From the NCBI GenBank assembly GCA_900466605.1, contig UBMU01000009.1, forward strand, positions 216,962 to 280,961: a DNA stretch of 64,000 nt, in the 5' to 3' direction. Position 1 is the stretch's first letter; each line of letters begins with the position of its first letter. The position numbers were made by a program, and so were the translations under genes. Positions 26,447-36,518 of the stretch are shown piece by piece. The stretch is from Hyphomicrobiales bacterium. GTDB lineage: Bacteria > Pseudomonadota > Alphaproteobacteria > Rhizobiales > Rhizobiaceae. The notes under the pieces are model-generated. The model saw only the letters and a program-made list of their open reading frames with translations. It was not told where the DNA came from and made no database searches.

Positions 26447-27301
26447 GTGGAAGATTTTGTTCAAAAGCTCCGCCAATATGCCAAGTCCGGCACCCCGGCC
26501 GAACGACGAATCGCGAAGTATTTCTCCGAACACCTGAACGACCTGCCATTCGAAACAGCCGCCTCTGTTGCCGATCGGCTGGATCTTAGCCCGATGACAG
26601 TGGGTCGCTTTCTGCGTGCGCTCGGCTATCAGGGGCTCGACAGCGTCAAGGTTCATATCCGCGAGACCAACACCATCTCGCCCTTGCAGATGCAGGCATC
26701 CCTGACGGAACTCCAGTCCGACGCCTCCGCGGGCAAGCCGCTCGCCGTTCTCGTATCTGAACAGATTCAGGCGCTGCACCATATCTATCATCTGACCGGC
26801 CAGCAGCAATGGAGTGAAGCCGTCTCGATGATATCAACCGCACATGAGGTCTTCGTCGCCACGCATGCGCGCCTGTTCGGATTCGCGTCGCACTTTGCCC
26901 AGCGATTGACCCACGCCCGCGATGGCGTTCATCCGATTGATGGAACGGGGAGCCGCTTTGCAGAGCTGTTCGCACGGCTCGATGGCAGCGACGCCTTGTT
27001 GATCGTGATCGATAGCCAGCGCTTCGGCAAAGCCCGTTTGTTGGCGCGAACCGCACGACGCTACGGCTACAAGGTCATCCTGATCACCGCGCAGGGCGCC
27101 AACTGGATACCGGATCAGGCCAATCTCGCGCTCGCCCTTCCGCCGGCTCGCTCCGACGGCGACGACAACTTGCCTCCGCTGATGGCGCTCCTAGACTGCC
27201 TGTCGGAAGCTGTCATCACGGCCGCCGGAGAGGAGGCTGCCGCCCGCGCGCGTCGCATGAGCGAATTCGGCAACATGCTCGGAGAGAGCGGAAACCGGTA
27301 G
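26447..27301 (+). CDS. MurR/RpiR family transcriptional regulator
   Basis: 284 residues. N-terminal HTH_6 domain (residues 1-75, TPAERRIAKYFSEHLNDLPFETAASVADRLDLSPMTVGRFLRALGY) and a C-terminal SIS sugar-isomerase domain (about 120-260, DALLIVIDSQRFGKARLLARTARRYGYKVILIT). Such proteins sense sugar phosphates. Start is GTG 26447. It ends 4 bases before the end of the convergent FGGY kinase gene, at the distal end of the polyol operon, so control of sugar kinase genes is plausible but not shown. The 227-base upstream gap is AT-rich. Confidence 0.85.
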   Translation: MEDFVQKLRQYAKSGTPAERRIAKYFSEHLNDLPFETAASVADRLDLSPMTVGRFLRALGYQGLDSVKVHIRETNTISPLQMQASLTELQSDASAGKPLAVLVSEQIQALHHIYHLTGQQQWSEAVSMISTAHEVFVATHARLFGFASHFAQRLTHARDGVHPIDGTGSRFAELFARLDGSDALLIVIDSQRFGKARLLARTARRYGYKVILITAQGANWIPDQANLALALPPARSDGDDNLPPLMALLDCLSEAVITAAGEEAAARARRMSEFGNMLGESGNR

Positions 27302-27305
27302 ACGC

Positions 27306-28889
27306 CTACTCCATCGCTTCCAATTCAGCGCGGTGACGATACATGGCAAGGAGCCTGCGATAGTCACGGTCGTAAAGCGCCTGCTTGGCAGTATCCGGCA
27401 ATCGCACTTCGCCGCCGGGATACATTGCCGCCCCTGCTTCTGCGAGACTTCGATAGAGACCGCACGCCACGGAAGCGGCCATCGCCGTACCAAGCAGCAC
27501 CGCTTCATTCATCCTGGGCACAACGACCTTGCAGCCGGTCGCATCCGAATAGAGCTCCATCAGCACCGGATTCTTAACATGCCCGCCGGCGACGTGCAGA
27601 GTATCAGGTACATAGCCATATTCTTTCATCCGCTCGAGGATATGACGGATTCCGAGCGCGATCGCCACGCCCGTGCGCCAATAGAGCGCGCAGAGCCCGT
27701 CGAAAGATGTGTCTAGCGTCAGGCCGCTGATACTGCCTACGGCGTGTGGGTCGGCAAGCGGCGAGCGGTTACCGTGAAAATCGGGGAGCACGAAGATGCG
27801 GGCGCCGAATTCGTCGCCCTCCTCGGCGCGAAGCTGCGCAATACGCAGGACGATCTTCTGATGCAGGGCCGCAGTCGGCTCGCCACCGGCCGCGTGCATA
27901 CGCACCATATGGTCGAGCAAAGCGCCGGTTGCCGATTGCCCTGCCTCAACCAGCCAGGATTCCGGGAAGACCGCTTCGTAGTATGGTCCCCACATGCCGT
28001 GACTGGGCTTGCGCTCGCGCGAGAAGGACACGATGCAGCTCGACGTGCCGGCAATGAGCGCCAACTGGCGTTCCAGGCCGCGGGCATCCCCAGCTTCGCC
28101 GCCAAGCGTGCCGAGAGCCCCTGCATAAGCATCGATCATGCCGGAAGAGACATGGCACGCCGTTGTCAATCCCAAGGCCGAGGCGGCCTCCTGCGTCAGC
28201 GTCCCCACGCTGTTACCGACCGGCACCGTTTCACCCGTCAGCCGTCCACGTTCCAGAAGGTCATCGAGGCCGATCTGCTCAAGAAAGTCCTTCTGCCACC
28301 CCTTGTTAAGATGCGCGAGATAGTTCCATTTTGCCGTTAGCGTGCAGCGCGAGCGCGCCAACGCACCTGACGCCTTCCAGGTCATGAAATCGGCGAGGTC
28401 GAAGAGGTAACCTGTATTCGTCCAAGTGCCGGGCAGCTTCTTCTTCAGCCACATCAGCTTGGGCATTTCCATCTCAGGTGACATGAAATGTCCGGAGTGT
28501 TCCAGCACAGGATGCTCCGTCGCCGTACAGAAATCAGCCTCCTTCAACGCCCGGTGGTCAAGCCAGACGATCGTGTCGAAACGACGTTCGCCGCCGGTGG
28601 AGACGCTGATCTGGTTGCCGTCGACATCACGCACAACAAGCGAACAGGTGGCGTCGAAGCCGATCGCGCCTACCGATGCCGGCGCCGCGCCCGATTGTTC
28701 CATCGCCTTGCGCACGGCAATGCAGACCGCCGACCAGATATCCTCGGAATCATGTTCGGCGTGATTTTCACGCGGCCTGTTCATGATGATCGGGTGTTCG
28801 GCCTTGCCCAGCAACGCGCCGCGGGCGTCGAAGACGCCGGCGCGCGCACTGCCCGTGCCGATATCGACCGCGACCACATGCTGAGGCAT
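27306..28889 (-). CDS. FGGY-family pentulose kinase (probable D-ribulokinase)
   Basis: Phosphorylates a ketopentose, probably D-ribulose formed from an arabitol- or ribitol-type polyol. 527 residues. N-terminal phosphate loop VAVDIGTGSARAGVFD, catalytic Asp in IVWLDHRA, and the C-terminal ATP-site VAGGHVKNPVLMELYSDATG. The length and SGMIDAYAGALGTLGG stretch match the FGGY pentulose kinase (YgcE/FGGY) subgroup rather than xylulokinase. Last gene of the polyol operon; its ATG shares one base with the stop of the HAD gene (TAATG), giving translational coupling. Confidence 0.85.
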   Translation of the reverse strand: MPQHVVAVDIGTGSARAGVFDARGALLGKAEHPIIMNRPRENHAEHDSEDIWSAVCIAVRKAMEQSGAAPASVGAIGFDATCSLVVRDVDGNQISVSTGGERRFDTIVWLDHRALKEADFCTATEHPVLEHSGHFMSPEMEMPKLMWLKKKLPGTWTNTGYLFDLADFMTWKASGALARSRCTLTAKWNYLAHLNKGWQKDFLEQIGLDDLLERGRLTGETVPVGNSVGTLTQEAASALGLTTACHVSSGMIDAYAGALGTLGGEAGDARGLERQLALIAGTSSCIVSFSRERKPSHGMWGPYYEAVFPESWLVEAGQSATGALLDHMVRMHAAGGEPTAALHQKIVLRIAQLRAEEGDEFGARIFVLPDFHGNRSPLADPHAVGSISGLTLDTSFDGLCALYWRTGVAIALGIRHILERMKEYGYVPDTLHVAGGHVKNPVLMELYSDATGCKVVVPRMNEAVLLGTAMAASVACGLYRSLAEAGAAMYPGGEVRLPDTAKQALYDRDYRRLLAMYRHRAELEAME

Positions 28890-29578
28890 TAAAGCGTCAT
28901 CCCGTCCTGCTTATGTTTTCGGACAAGGTGTATCAAATCCGGCATTGCGTCAAACACGGCCTCGGGGGACAGCCGGTCGAGTTCAGCGCGATAGCCGGAA
29001 AAATTGGCATGCGAGCCGCCCGTGAAGGCAAACACGGTCATGCCCGCCGCCTTGGCGGCCTCGATGCCGGCCGGACTGTCCTCGATAACCACGCAATCGG
29101 CGGGATCGACATGCATTTCACGCGCTGCATGTAGAAAAAGATCCGGCGCTGGCTTGCCGTGCTTCACCATCGTCGCGCTGAAAATGTCAGGCAGGCGATC
29201 GATCAGACCGGTAACCGTCAGCGACAGGCGGATACGCTCGATCTGACTCGACGACGCGACACAGCAGGGAATACCGAGGCGATCTATCGTTTCGGCAATC
29301 CCGTCAATTGGCTTCAACTCTTTGCGAAACCGCGCATAAAGGTCAGTGCGGATCTGCTCGAGAAATTCCTGGCCTGGGTGAACGTTGTATTCTGTCTTCA
29401 TCGTCTCGATGACCGTTGCCAGACTGCGCCCGAGAAAACGGCCATAGACCTCCTCCTCGGTGATCGGCACGTTGAGATCGTTCATCGCCTTGACGAGGAC
29501 GCTCACCGAGATCGGTTCGCTGTCGACCAGAACGCCATCGCAATCGAAAATAACGAGCCGTGTTTCAGCCTCAGCCAT
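28889..29578 (-). CDS. HAD-IA hydrolase (sugar phosphatase/phosphoglucomutase-like)
   Basis: 229 residues. Motif I DCDGVLVDSEP (Asp12, Asp14), motif II in CVASSSQIERI, Lys in VKHGKPAPD and acidic motif IV in VIEDSPAGIEAA. This is the beta-phosphoglucomutase/GPH-type branch; in rhizobial polyol operons such enzymes are expected to dephosphorylate or repair sugar phosphates. Start at 29578 (MAEAETRLV); upstream frame has no ribosome site. It lies between mannitol dehydrogenase and the pentulose kinase, and its TAA overlaps the kinase ATG. Confidence 0.82.
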   Translation of the reverse strand: MAEAETRLVIFDCDGVLVDSEPISVSVLVKAMNDLNVPITEEEVYGRFLGRSLATVIETMKTEYNVHPGQEFLEQIRTDLYARFRKELKPIDGIAETIDRLGIPCCVASSSQIERIRLSLTVTGLIDRLPDIFSATMVKHGKPAPDLFLHAAREMHVDPADCVVIEDSPAGIEAAKAAGMTVFAFTGGSHANFSGYRAELDRLSPEAVFDAMPDLIHLVRKHKQDGMTL

Positions 29579-29661
29579 GGCAGACCCAATCGCAGTTGGT
29601 GCAGGAAGATCCTTCCGCCGAACGAGGCGGAGGCTGGCGGCAGGGATGCCGCCACTGATCC

Positions 29662-31143
29662 TTACACAGCAAGCTTGTTGTCGAGATAAAGCTGCAGGGT
29701 TTCGCGCGTGCCCTTTTCCCACAGGGTTTTCAGCGCGTGGGCAAAGCGCTTGCGGAACACCTCGGATTTCGACACCTCGCCGAAAATGTCGTCGAAGGCG
29801 AGGAAGGCCATCGGGTCGTCCTTGGCTTTCAGTGCTGCCGCATGCAGCCGGTCGGCGCTTGCATCGTTGAAGACGATGTCCTTGCCGCTATCCGTCTTGC
29901 CGGCAAAGTAGCGGCACCACAGCGCCGACACGAGAGCCAGACCAACGACATCCCGACCCTGGTTCAGATTGTCGAGCGTCGACGGCAGGATGAATTTCGG
30001 CTGCCGGTTCGATCCGTCCTGCGCAAGGCGTGGGATCGTATCGGCAATCTTCGGATTGAACAGCCGGTGCTCGATCAATGCGAAATAGTCTGTCAGCGAT
30101 GTATCCGGCACCGGCGGAACGATCGGGATGATCTCTTCCTTCTCAAGCTTGGCGAGGAAGGCACGGATCAACGGATCCTCCATCGAGTCATGCACGAAAT
30201 GGATGTCCATCAGCGCCGCCGGATAGGCGATCGCCGCGTGCCCTCCGTTTAGGATGCGGATCTTCATGTGCTCGTAGGGCGTCACGTCAGGGACGAAGGT
30301 GACGCCGACCTTCTCCAGCGCCGGCCGCCCTGCGGTGAACTTGTCTTCCAGTACCCACTGCTTGAACTCTTCGCAATAAACCGGCCAGTTGTCCTCGATG
30401 CCGAAGGCATCCTTCAGGAGATCGATTTCGCGCTGCCCGGTGGCGGGGGTAATGCGGTCCACCATGGCGTTCGGAAAGGCGACATTCGCCTTGATCCAGT
30501 CGGCAAAGTCCGGATCGGAAAGACGCGCGGTGCCGACGACGGCATTCGACGTGACGACGCCGTTATGCGGAATGTTATCGCAGGACATGACCGTGAACGG
30601 CACGATGCCCTTCTCCTTGCGCGCCTTGAGCCCGGCGACAACAAGACCGAAGACCGTTTTCGGTTCCGCAGGATTCTGGCCGTCGGCCGCGATGGCCGGA
30701 TGGCCGGGATTGAACTTGCCGGATGCGTCGATGAAATAGCCGCCTTCGGTGATCGTCATCGAAACGATGCGGATTTCGGGATCGGCGAGCTTGGCGATGA
30801 TCGTCTTGGCATCGCCGACCGGAAGGATGTCGATCATCGGCGCGGTGACGCGCGCTGCCGTCTTGTTGTTGTCCTGCTCGACGACGGTCGTCAGGAAATC
30901 CTGGGCGGCGAGCTTGTCGCGCATCGCCGCATCGGAGGGCAGAATACCCGCGCCGATAATCGCCCAGTCATGTTCCTGCCCCAGGTTGAACAGGTCGTCG
31001 AGATAAATCGCCTGATGGGCGCGGTGAAAGTTGCCAACGCCGAAGTGCACGATGCCCGCCTTCAGCGACGCCCGCTCATAGGCCGGTACGGCGGCTGTCT
31101 TAGCCGCGTCGGAAAGCGTTGCCAGCGATAGTTTGCACGTCAT
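29662..31143 (-). CDS. mtlK: Mannitol 2-dehydrogenase (polyol dehydrogenase)
   Basis: NAD-dependent oxidation of D-mannitol to fructose, often also D-arabitol or sorbitol. 493 residues, the long-chain polyol dehydrogenase family: cofactor region FGVGNFHRAHQAIYLDDL, SMTITEGGY, SCDNIPHNG, and the catalytic Lys/Asn/His pattern in KIRILNGGHAA. It follows the smoK ATPase after 108 bases in the same operon. In Ensifer the comparable locus also has smoS (sorbitol dehydrogenase) near smoEFGK; none is seen here. Confidence 0.9.
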   Translation of the reverse strand: MTCKLSLATLSDAAKTAAVPAYERASLKAGIVHFGVGNFHRAHQAIYLDDLFNLGQEHDWAIIGAGILPSDAAMRDKLAAQDFLTTVVEQDNNKTAARVTAPMIDILPVGDAKTIIAKLADPEIRIVSMTITEGGYFIDASGKFNPGHPAIAADGQNPAEPKTVFGLVVAGLKARKEKGIVPFTVMSCDNIPHNGVVTSNAVVGTARLSDPDFADWIKANVAFPNAMVDRITPATGQREIDLLKDAFGIEDNWPVYCEEFKQWVLEDKFTAGRPALEKVGVTFVPDVTPYEHMKIRILNGGHAAIAYPAALMDIHFVHDSMEDPLIRAFLAKLEKEEIIPIVPPVPDTSLTDYFALIEHRLFNPKIADTIPRLAQDGSNRQPKFILPSTLDNLNQGRDVVGLALVSALWCRYFAGKTDSGKDIVFNDASADRLHAAALKAKDDPMAFLAFDDIFGEVSKSEVFRKRFAHALKTLWEKGTRETLQLYLDNKLAV

Positions 31144-31251
31144 GTTTCAGTCCTCTTGAAGGTCTTCGGGATCGGCCGTGACCCCGGTCTGCCCATGCCG
31201 GGCAACCTTGTCCGGCACGCTCTCTCGTCCCCAACCCGGCAACAAAGCTGT

Positions 31252-32250
<999 letters not shown>

Positions 32251-32268
32251 GTTTCTCTCCCTGATATC

Positions 32269-33099
32269 TTATTTCACCGCGCCGAAGGTCAGGCCGCGGA
32301 CAAGTTGTTTCTGCGAGAACCAGCCGAGGATCAGGATCGGGGCGATCGCCATGGTGGAGGCTGCCGAAAGCTTCGCGTAAAACAGGCCTTCGGGGCTGGA
32401 ATAGGACGCGATGAATGCCGTCAGCGGTGCCGCTTTCGAGGCGCTGAGGTTCAACGTCCAGAAGGCTTCGTTCCAGGCGAGTATGATGTTCAGAAGCAGC
32501 GTCGAAGCAATGCCCGGTACCGCCATCGGCGTCAGCACGTAGATGATTTCCTTGGCAAGGGATGCACCGTCCATGCGGGCCGCTTCCAGGATTTCGCCGG
32601 GAATTTCCTTGAAGTAGGTATAGAGCATCCAGACGATGATCGGCAGGTTGATCAAGGTCAGGATGATCACCAGACCGAGGCGACTGTCGAGCAGGCCCGT
32701 GTTGCGGAACATGAGGTAGATCGGGATCAGCGCACCGACCGGCGGCATCATCTTCGTCGACAGCATCCACATCAGCACGTCCTTCGTCCGCTTGGTCGGC
32801 GAAAACGCCATCGCCCAGGCGGCCGGGATCGCGATGATCAGGCCGATCAGCGTCGAACCGAACGAAATGATCACTGAGTTCATGAAGTGGCCGAGATAGT
32901 TCGAGCGGCTCTGCACCTCCGAGTAGCTCTCCGTCGTCCAATGGAAGAACAGGAACTGCGGCGGCGAGGCGATGGCATCCGCTTCCGTCTTGAAACTCGT
33001 CAGGAACGTCCAGAGGATCGGGAAGAAAATCAGGATGCCGAGCGTCCAGGCGATGGCGGTCATGACGACCTTGCGCTGGGTTGTGACTTTTCTAGCCAT
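32269..33099 (-). CDS. smoG: SmoG-type polyol ABC transporter permease
   Basis: 276 residues, six helices, EAA loop EAARMDGASLAKEIIYVLTPMAVPG, MalG branch. Start MARKVTTQRK at 33099, one base after the stop of the preceding permease gene; the longer frame to 33294 overlaps that gene and is not used. Imports sorbitol, mannitol or arabitol with its partners. Confidence 0.9.
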   Translation of the reverse strand: MARKVTTQRKVVMTAIAWTLGILIFFPILWTFLTSFKTEADAIASPPQFLFFHWTTESYSEVQSRSNYLGHFMNSVIISFGSTLIGLIIAIPAAWAMAFSPTKRTKDVLMWMLSTKMMPPVGALIPIYLMFRNTGLLDSRLGLVIILTLINLPIIVWMLYTYFKEIPGEILEAARMDGASLAKEIIYVLTPMAVPGIASTLLLNIILAWNEAFWTLNLSASKAAPLTAFIASYSSPEGLFYAKLSAASTMAIAPILILGWFSQKQLVRGLTFGAVK

Positions 33100-33100
33100 C

Positions 33101-33973
33101 TCAAGCCTCCAGATTCTTGCCGACGAGGCGTACGAGGAAGATCGCAACGATATTGGCGAGGATGACCGCGACGATACCACCCGCCGAAGCGCCGCCGATA
33201 TCGAACTGCAGAAGCGCCTGCACATAGACGAGATAGGTGAGGTTCGTGCTCTGCGTGCCGGGGCCGCCATTGGTGGTGACGAGGATTTCGGCAAACACCG
33301 AGAGCAGGAAGATCGTCTGGATCAGGATGACGACCGTGATGGCGCGGGCCATATGCGGCAGGATGATGTAGATGAACTTCGAAACGGCGCCGGCGCCATC
33401 CATCTCGGCAGCCTCCTGCTGCTCTTCGTCGAGCGATTGCAGGGCCGTCAGCATGATGAGAGTCGCAAAGGGCAGCCACTGCCAGGCGACGATCAGGATG
33501 ATCGAGAAGAGCGGCGCGTTCGCGAGCCAGTCATAGGGCTGTAATCCGAACGCTTTGGCGAGATGCGCGAAGAGCCCGTTGACCGGGTTCATGAACATGT
33601 TCTTCCACACCAGAGCCGCAACGGTGGGCATGACGAAGAAAGGCGCGATGACAAGGATGCGAACGATACCTTGCCCGTAGATCTCCTGGTTCAGGAGCAG
33701 CGCAAACGCGATACCGCCCACGACAGTTATCAGGAGCACGCCGAGCACCAGCAGCAACGTGTTGATCAATGCGGCGAAAAAGGCCGGGTCAGTCAGGAAG
33801 TATTTGTAATTCAGGAAGCCGACAAAGGTTTCCATGCCGGGGCTGAGCAAATTGTAGTTCAGCGTCGAGAAGTAGATCGTCATCGCGAGCGGGACGATCA
33901 TCCACAGGAAGAGAAGCACAACAGACGGTGCGATCATCATTCGCGCTGCGGAGCGGGTGTGTAACGTTGCCAT
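33101..33973 (-). CDS. smoF: SmoF-type polyol ABC transporter permease
   Basis: 290 residues, six helices, MalF branch. EAA-type loop EAAEMDGAGAVSKFIYIILPHMARA. N-terminal helix APSVVLLFLWMIVPLAMTIYFS. It begins 135 bases after the binding-protein stop, and that gap contains an intrinsic terminator-like hairpin, so expression of the membrane part is expected to be lower than that of the binding protein. Confidence 0.9.
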   Translation of the reverse strand: MATLHTRSAARMMIAPSVVLLFLWMIVPLAMTIYFSTLNYNLLSPGMETFVGFLNYKYFLTDPAFFAALINTLLLVLGVLLITVVGGIAFALLLNQEIYGQGIVRILVIAPFFVMPTVAALVWKNMFMNPVNGLFAHLAKAFGLQPYDWLANAPLFSIILIVAWQWLPFATLIMLTALQSLDEEQQEAAEMDGAGAVSKFIYIILPHMARAITVVILIQTIFLLSVFAEILVTTNGGPGTQSTNLTYLVYVQALLQFDIGGASAGGIVAVILANIVAIFLVRLVGKNLEA

Positions 33974-34024
33974 GGCGATGACCGATCCTGTTTAAAGAGG
34001 CAGACGGCTGCGGGACAGCTGAGC

Positions 34025-34065
34025 AAAAAAGGGCCGCCGATGCAGTTTGGGCAATTCGGCGACCC
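34025..34065 (-). terminator. Intrinsic (partial) terminator between smoE and smoF
   Basis: On the minus strand GGGTCGCCGA and TCGGCGGCCC form a 10-base stem (34031-34040 with 34056-34065, one mismatch), loop of 15 bases, followed directly by six T's (34030-34025). It lies inside the operon after the binding-protein gene, so it probably acts as an attenuator setting the ratio of binding protein to permease. Confidence 0.75.
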
Positions 34066-34108
34066 AGATGGGCGGGGAGGTCAAATCCCCCGCCTCTCAG
34101 GAGGTTAT

Positions 34109-35419
34109 TTATTTGATGTAACCAGCCTTGGTCATTTCGCGGGTGGTCAGCTGCTGTGCACTCTGCAGTGCCTGGTCAACCGAAACCTGGCCGGCTAGAG
34201 CTGCAGAGAACTGCTGGCCAACGGCCGTGCCGATGCCCTGGAATTCGGGGATGGCAACGAACTGGACACCGACATAGGGGACCGGCTTGACGGTCGGCTT
34301 GGTCGGGTCAGCCGCATTGATGCTGTCGAGCGTCATCTTCGCGAAAGGCGCTGCCTTCTGGTAATCGGCATTCGCATAGAGCGAAGAGCGCGTACCGGGA
34401 GGTGCATTCAACCAGCCATCCTTCTCGGCGACGAGGTTGGTGTAGTCCTTGCTCGTTGCCCAGGCGACGAACTTCTCAGCCGCTTCGACCTTCTGTGAGC
34501 CTGCCGGGATGGCGAGGTTCCAGGCCCAGAGCCAGTTGCCGCGCTTGCCGAGACCCTTGTCCGGAGCCAGAGCGAAGCCGACCTTGTCGGCGACGGTGGA
34601 TTCTTTCGGGTTGCTGACGAAGGAGGCAGCAACAGTCGCGTCGATCCACATGCCGCACTTGCCGGTCTGGAAGAGCGCCAGGTTTTCGTTGAAGCCGTTC
34701 GACGAAGCACCGGGAGGGCCGGCTTCCTTCATCAGGTTGACGTAGAAGTTCAGCGTGTCCTTCCACTCCGGCTGATCGAACTGCGGAGTCCACTTTTCGT
34801 CGAACCAGCGTGCGCCGAAGGAGTTCGACATGGCCGTCAGGAACGCCATGTTTTCACCCCAGCCAGCCTTGCCACGCAGGCAGATGCCGTAGATTTCCTT
34901 GTCCTTGTTGGTGATTTTCTTCGCAGCGTCCGCAATGAAGTCCCAGGTCGGCGCGTCGGGCATCTTCAGGCCAGCGGCATCGAACAGGTCCTTGCGGTAC
35001 ATGACCATCGAGCTTTCGCCGTAGAACGGGGCCGCATAGAGCTTGCCGTCTGCGGTCAGACCGCTGCGGATAGCCGGCAGGAGATCGTCGGCGTCATAGT
35101 CCTTGCCGAGATTGTCGAGTGGCAGCAGCCAGCCCTGCTTCGCCCAGATCGGAACTTCGTAGGTGCCGATCGTCAGAACGTCGTACTGACCGCCCTTGGT
35201 CGCGATGTCAGTCGTAACCTTCTGGCGCAGGACGTTTTCTTCGAGGGTCACCCATTCGAGATCAATACCGGGGTTCTTGGCTTTGAAGTCATCCGTCAGC
35301 TTCTGCATCCGGATCATGTCGCCGTTGTTGACGGTCGCGATCGTCAGCGTTTCGGCCGAAGCCATGCCGGCAAACGCCAATGCCGAGCAGGCGCCCAGCA
35401 GAAAAGTTTTCAATGTCAT
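34109..35419 (-). CDS. smoE: SmoE-type polyol ABC transporter substrate-binding protein
   Basis: Periplasmic binding protein of 436 residues with signal peptide MTLKTFLLGACSALAFAGMASA (cleavage near 22). Family 1 solute-binding fold: LTIATVNNGDMIRMQKLTDDFKAKNPG, YDVLTIGTYEVPIWAKQGW, PTWDFIADAAKKITNKD. Closely resembles rhizobial sorbitol/mannitol binding proteins. Start 35419 has GGGAGG 8 bases upstream. Its promoter and two candidate operators lie between it and the SorC regulator gene, which is on the same strand. Confidence 0.9.
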   Translation of the reverse strand: MTLKTFLLGACSALAFAGMASAETLTIATVNNGDMIRMQKLTDDFKAKNPGIDLEWVTLEENVLRQKVTTDIATKGGQYDVLTIGTYEVPIWAKQGWLLPLDNLGKDYDADDLLPAIRSGLTADGKLYAAPFYGESSMVMYRKDLFDAAGLKMPDAPTWDFIADAAKKITNKDKEIYGICLRGKAGWGENMAFLTAMSNSFGARWFDEKWTPQFDQPEWKDTLNFYVNLMKEAGPPGASSNGFNENLALFQTGKCGMWIDATVAASFVSNPKESTVADKVGFALAPDKGLGKRGNWLWAWNLAIPAGSQKVEAAEKFVAWATSKDYTNLVAEKDGWLNAPPGTRSSLYANADYQKAAPFAKMTLDSINAADPTKPTVKPVPYVGVQFVAIPEFQGIGTAVGQQFSAALAGQVSVDQALQSAQQLTTREMTKAGYIK

Positions 35420-35453
35420 ATCTTCCTCCCAGAAGATGAGTGCGAGCATTCGC

Positions 35454-35468
35454 TTTGCTCATGGGCAA
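35454..35468. promoter_or_regulatory. Second candidate SorC operator at the smoE transcription start
   Basis: TTGCTCA-TGGGCAA (35455-35468), arms matching the TTGCTCA/TGAGCAA core of the strong site at 35556-35584 with one mismatch and no spacer. It covers the expected transcription start of the smoE promoter. Confidence 0.45.
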
Positions 35469-35496
35469 TTACTCACCGCTGGACGAAAAATGTCAA
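35468..35496 (-). promoter_or_regulatory. Sigma-70 promoter of the smoE operon
   Basis: TTGACA (35496-35491), 17-base spacer, AGTAAT (35473-35468) on the minus strand, with the start of transcription expected near 35461, about 40 bases before the smoE ATG. Confidence 0.6.
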
Positions 35497-35555
35497 TCAC
35501 CAATCGTTGCTGCAACAGCGAAAGAAGGTGCTATCGAATTGAAATCAATAGGATA

Positions 35556-35584
35556 AATATTTGCTCACGACTTGAGCAAATATT
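35556..35584. promoter_or_regulatory. Perfect 12-base inverted repeat, candidate SorC operator
   Basis: AATATTTGCTCA, spacer CGACT, TGAGCAAATATT. It spans the stop codon and last codons of the SorC regulator gene (stop at 35565-35567) and lies about 100 bases upstream of the smoE transcription start. A palindrome this long inside a coding end is unlikely by chance. Confidence 0.7.
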
Positions 35585-36518
35585 CGGCCGCGTCCTCATC
35601 GGTGATCAGCGCATTGATCTGATGGCCAGCTACGGCGGCCTTTATGGCCTTGAATTTGCGCTTGCCCTTGCCGATTCCGATCACGGTTGACGACTCGCGT
35701 GAGGGAATTGAAGCAGAAGCCACGCGCTCATTGATCGGATTGTCGAGAAGCTTGCCTTCGCCGTCAAACACCCAGCCGCAAATCTCGCCAACAGCACCGT
35801 TGCGCATCAGCTCCATCATCTCGTCTTTCTCGAGAAAGCCGTCGACGCAGAGCGGGCCGTCGATGCCGAGCTCACCGATGCCGACAAACGTCACATCCGC
35901 CTGTGCGCTCATCTCGAGCGTTGCGCGCACGAGCTGCTGGCCGTGCAGGGTTTCCCTCTCCGCCGCCGACGTCACCAGGACCGGAAGCGGCATCGGAAAA
36001 TGCCGGGCCTTCACCGCATCAGCCATGCTGAAGATGACGTTGTAGTACGCGGCCGAACCATCGGGCGCGATATTGCCCGTCAGCGAGACGATACGGTGGT
36101 TCGGACATTCGATGGCGGGCAGCTGATCGACCGCAGCCTTGAGTGTTCGCCCCGTTCCGACGGCAAGCACGATCGGATCCGGACGCTTCAGCCACCGCTC
36201 GATCTCAGCGGCAGCAGCCTCGGCGATTCCGACTGTCGTCGAGCTCGAACCCGGATCGCTCGGCACGACTTCGACATGCCTCAGGTTGAACTTCTTGCGC
36301 ACTGCATTGGCCAGCTCGAGGCACGCCGCGATCGGGTGGTCGAGGCGCACCTTGATCAGCCGTTCGGCAACCGCGAGTGACACCAGGCGCTGGGCCGATT
36401 GACGCGAAATCCCCATAGAGGCGGCTATCTCATCCTGCGTCCGCCCAGCTACATAGTAGAGCCACCCCGCACGCGCCGCGTCATCCAGCCGTCCCGAAGT
36501 CTCGGATTTTCTTGCCAT
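35565..36518 (-). CDS. SorC/DeoR-family regulator of the polyol operon
   Basis: 317 residues. N-terminal helix-turn-helix (about 8-55: AARAGWLYYVAGRTQDEIAASMGISRQSAQRLVSLA) and C-terminal sugar-binding domain (IVLAVGTGRTLKAAVDQL, IVSLTGNIAPDGSA, INALITDEDAAEYLL). It is the first gene of the polyol block and most likely regulates it in response to a polyol or ketose phosphate. Start 36518 (MARKSETSG) has GAGA upstream; the frame to 36584 is not supported. Its 3' end carries one arm of the candidate operator, an unusual arrangement. Confidence 0.85.
   Translation of the reverse strand: MARKSETSGRLDDAARAGWLYYVAGRTQDEIAASMGISRQSAQRLVSLAVAERLIKVRLDHPIAACLELANAVRKKFNLRHVEVVPSDPGSSSTTVGIAEAAAAEIERWLKRPDPIVLAVGTGRTLKAAVDQLPAIECPNHRIVSLTGNIAPDGSAAYYNVIFSMADAVKARHFPMPLPVLVTSAAERETLHGQQLVRATLEMSAQADVTFVGIGELGIDGPLCVDGFLEKDEMMELMRNGAVGEICGWVFDGEGKLLDNPINERVASASIPSRESSTVIGIGKGKRKFKAIKAAVAGHQINALITDEDAAEYLLKS

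Noticed and set aside
35565..36518. Regulator gene truncated by the palindrome at its stop codon
   Set aside because: Product has full family length and the normal TDEDAAEYLL ending, so the gene is intact.
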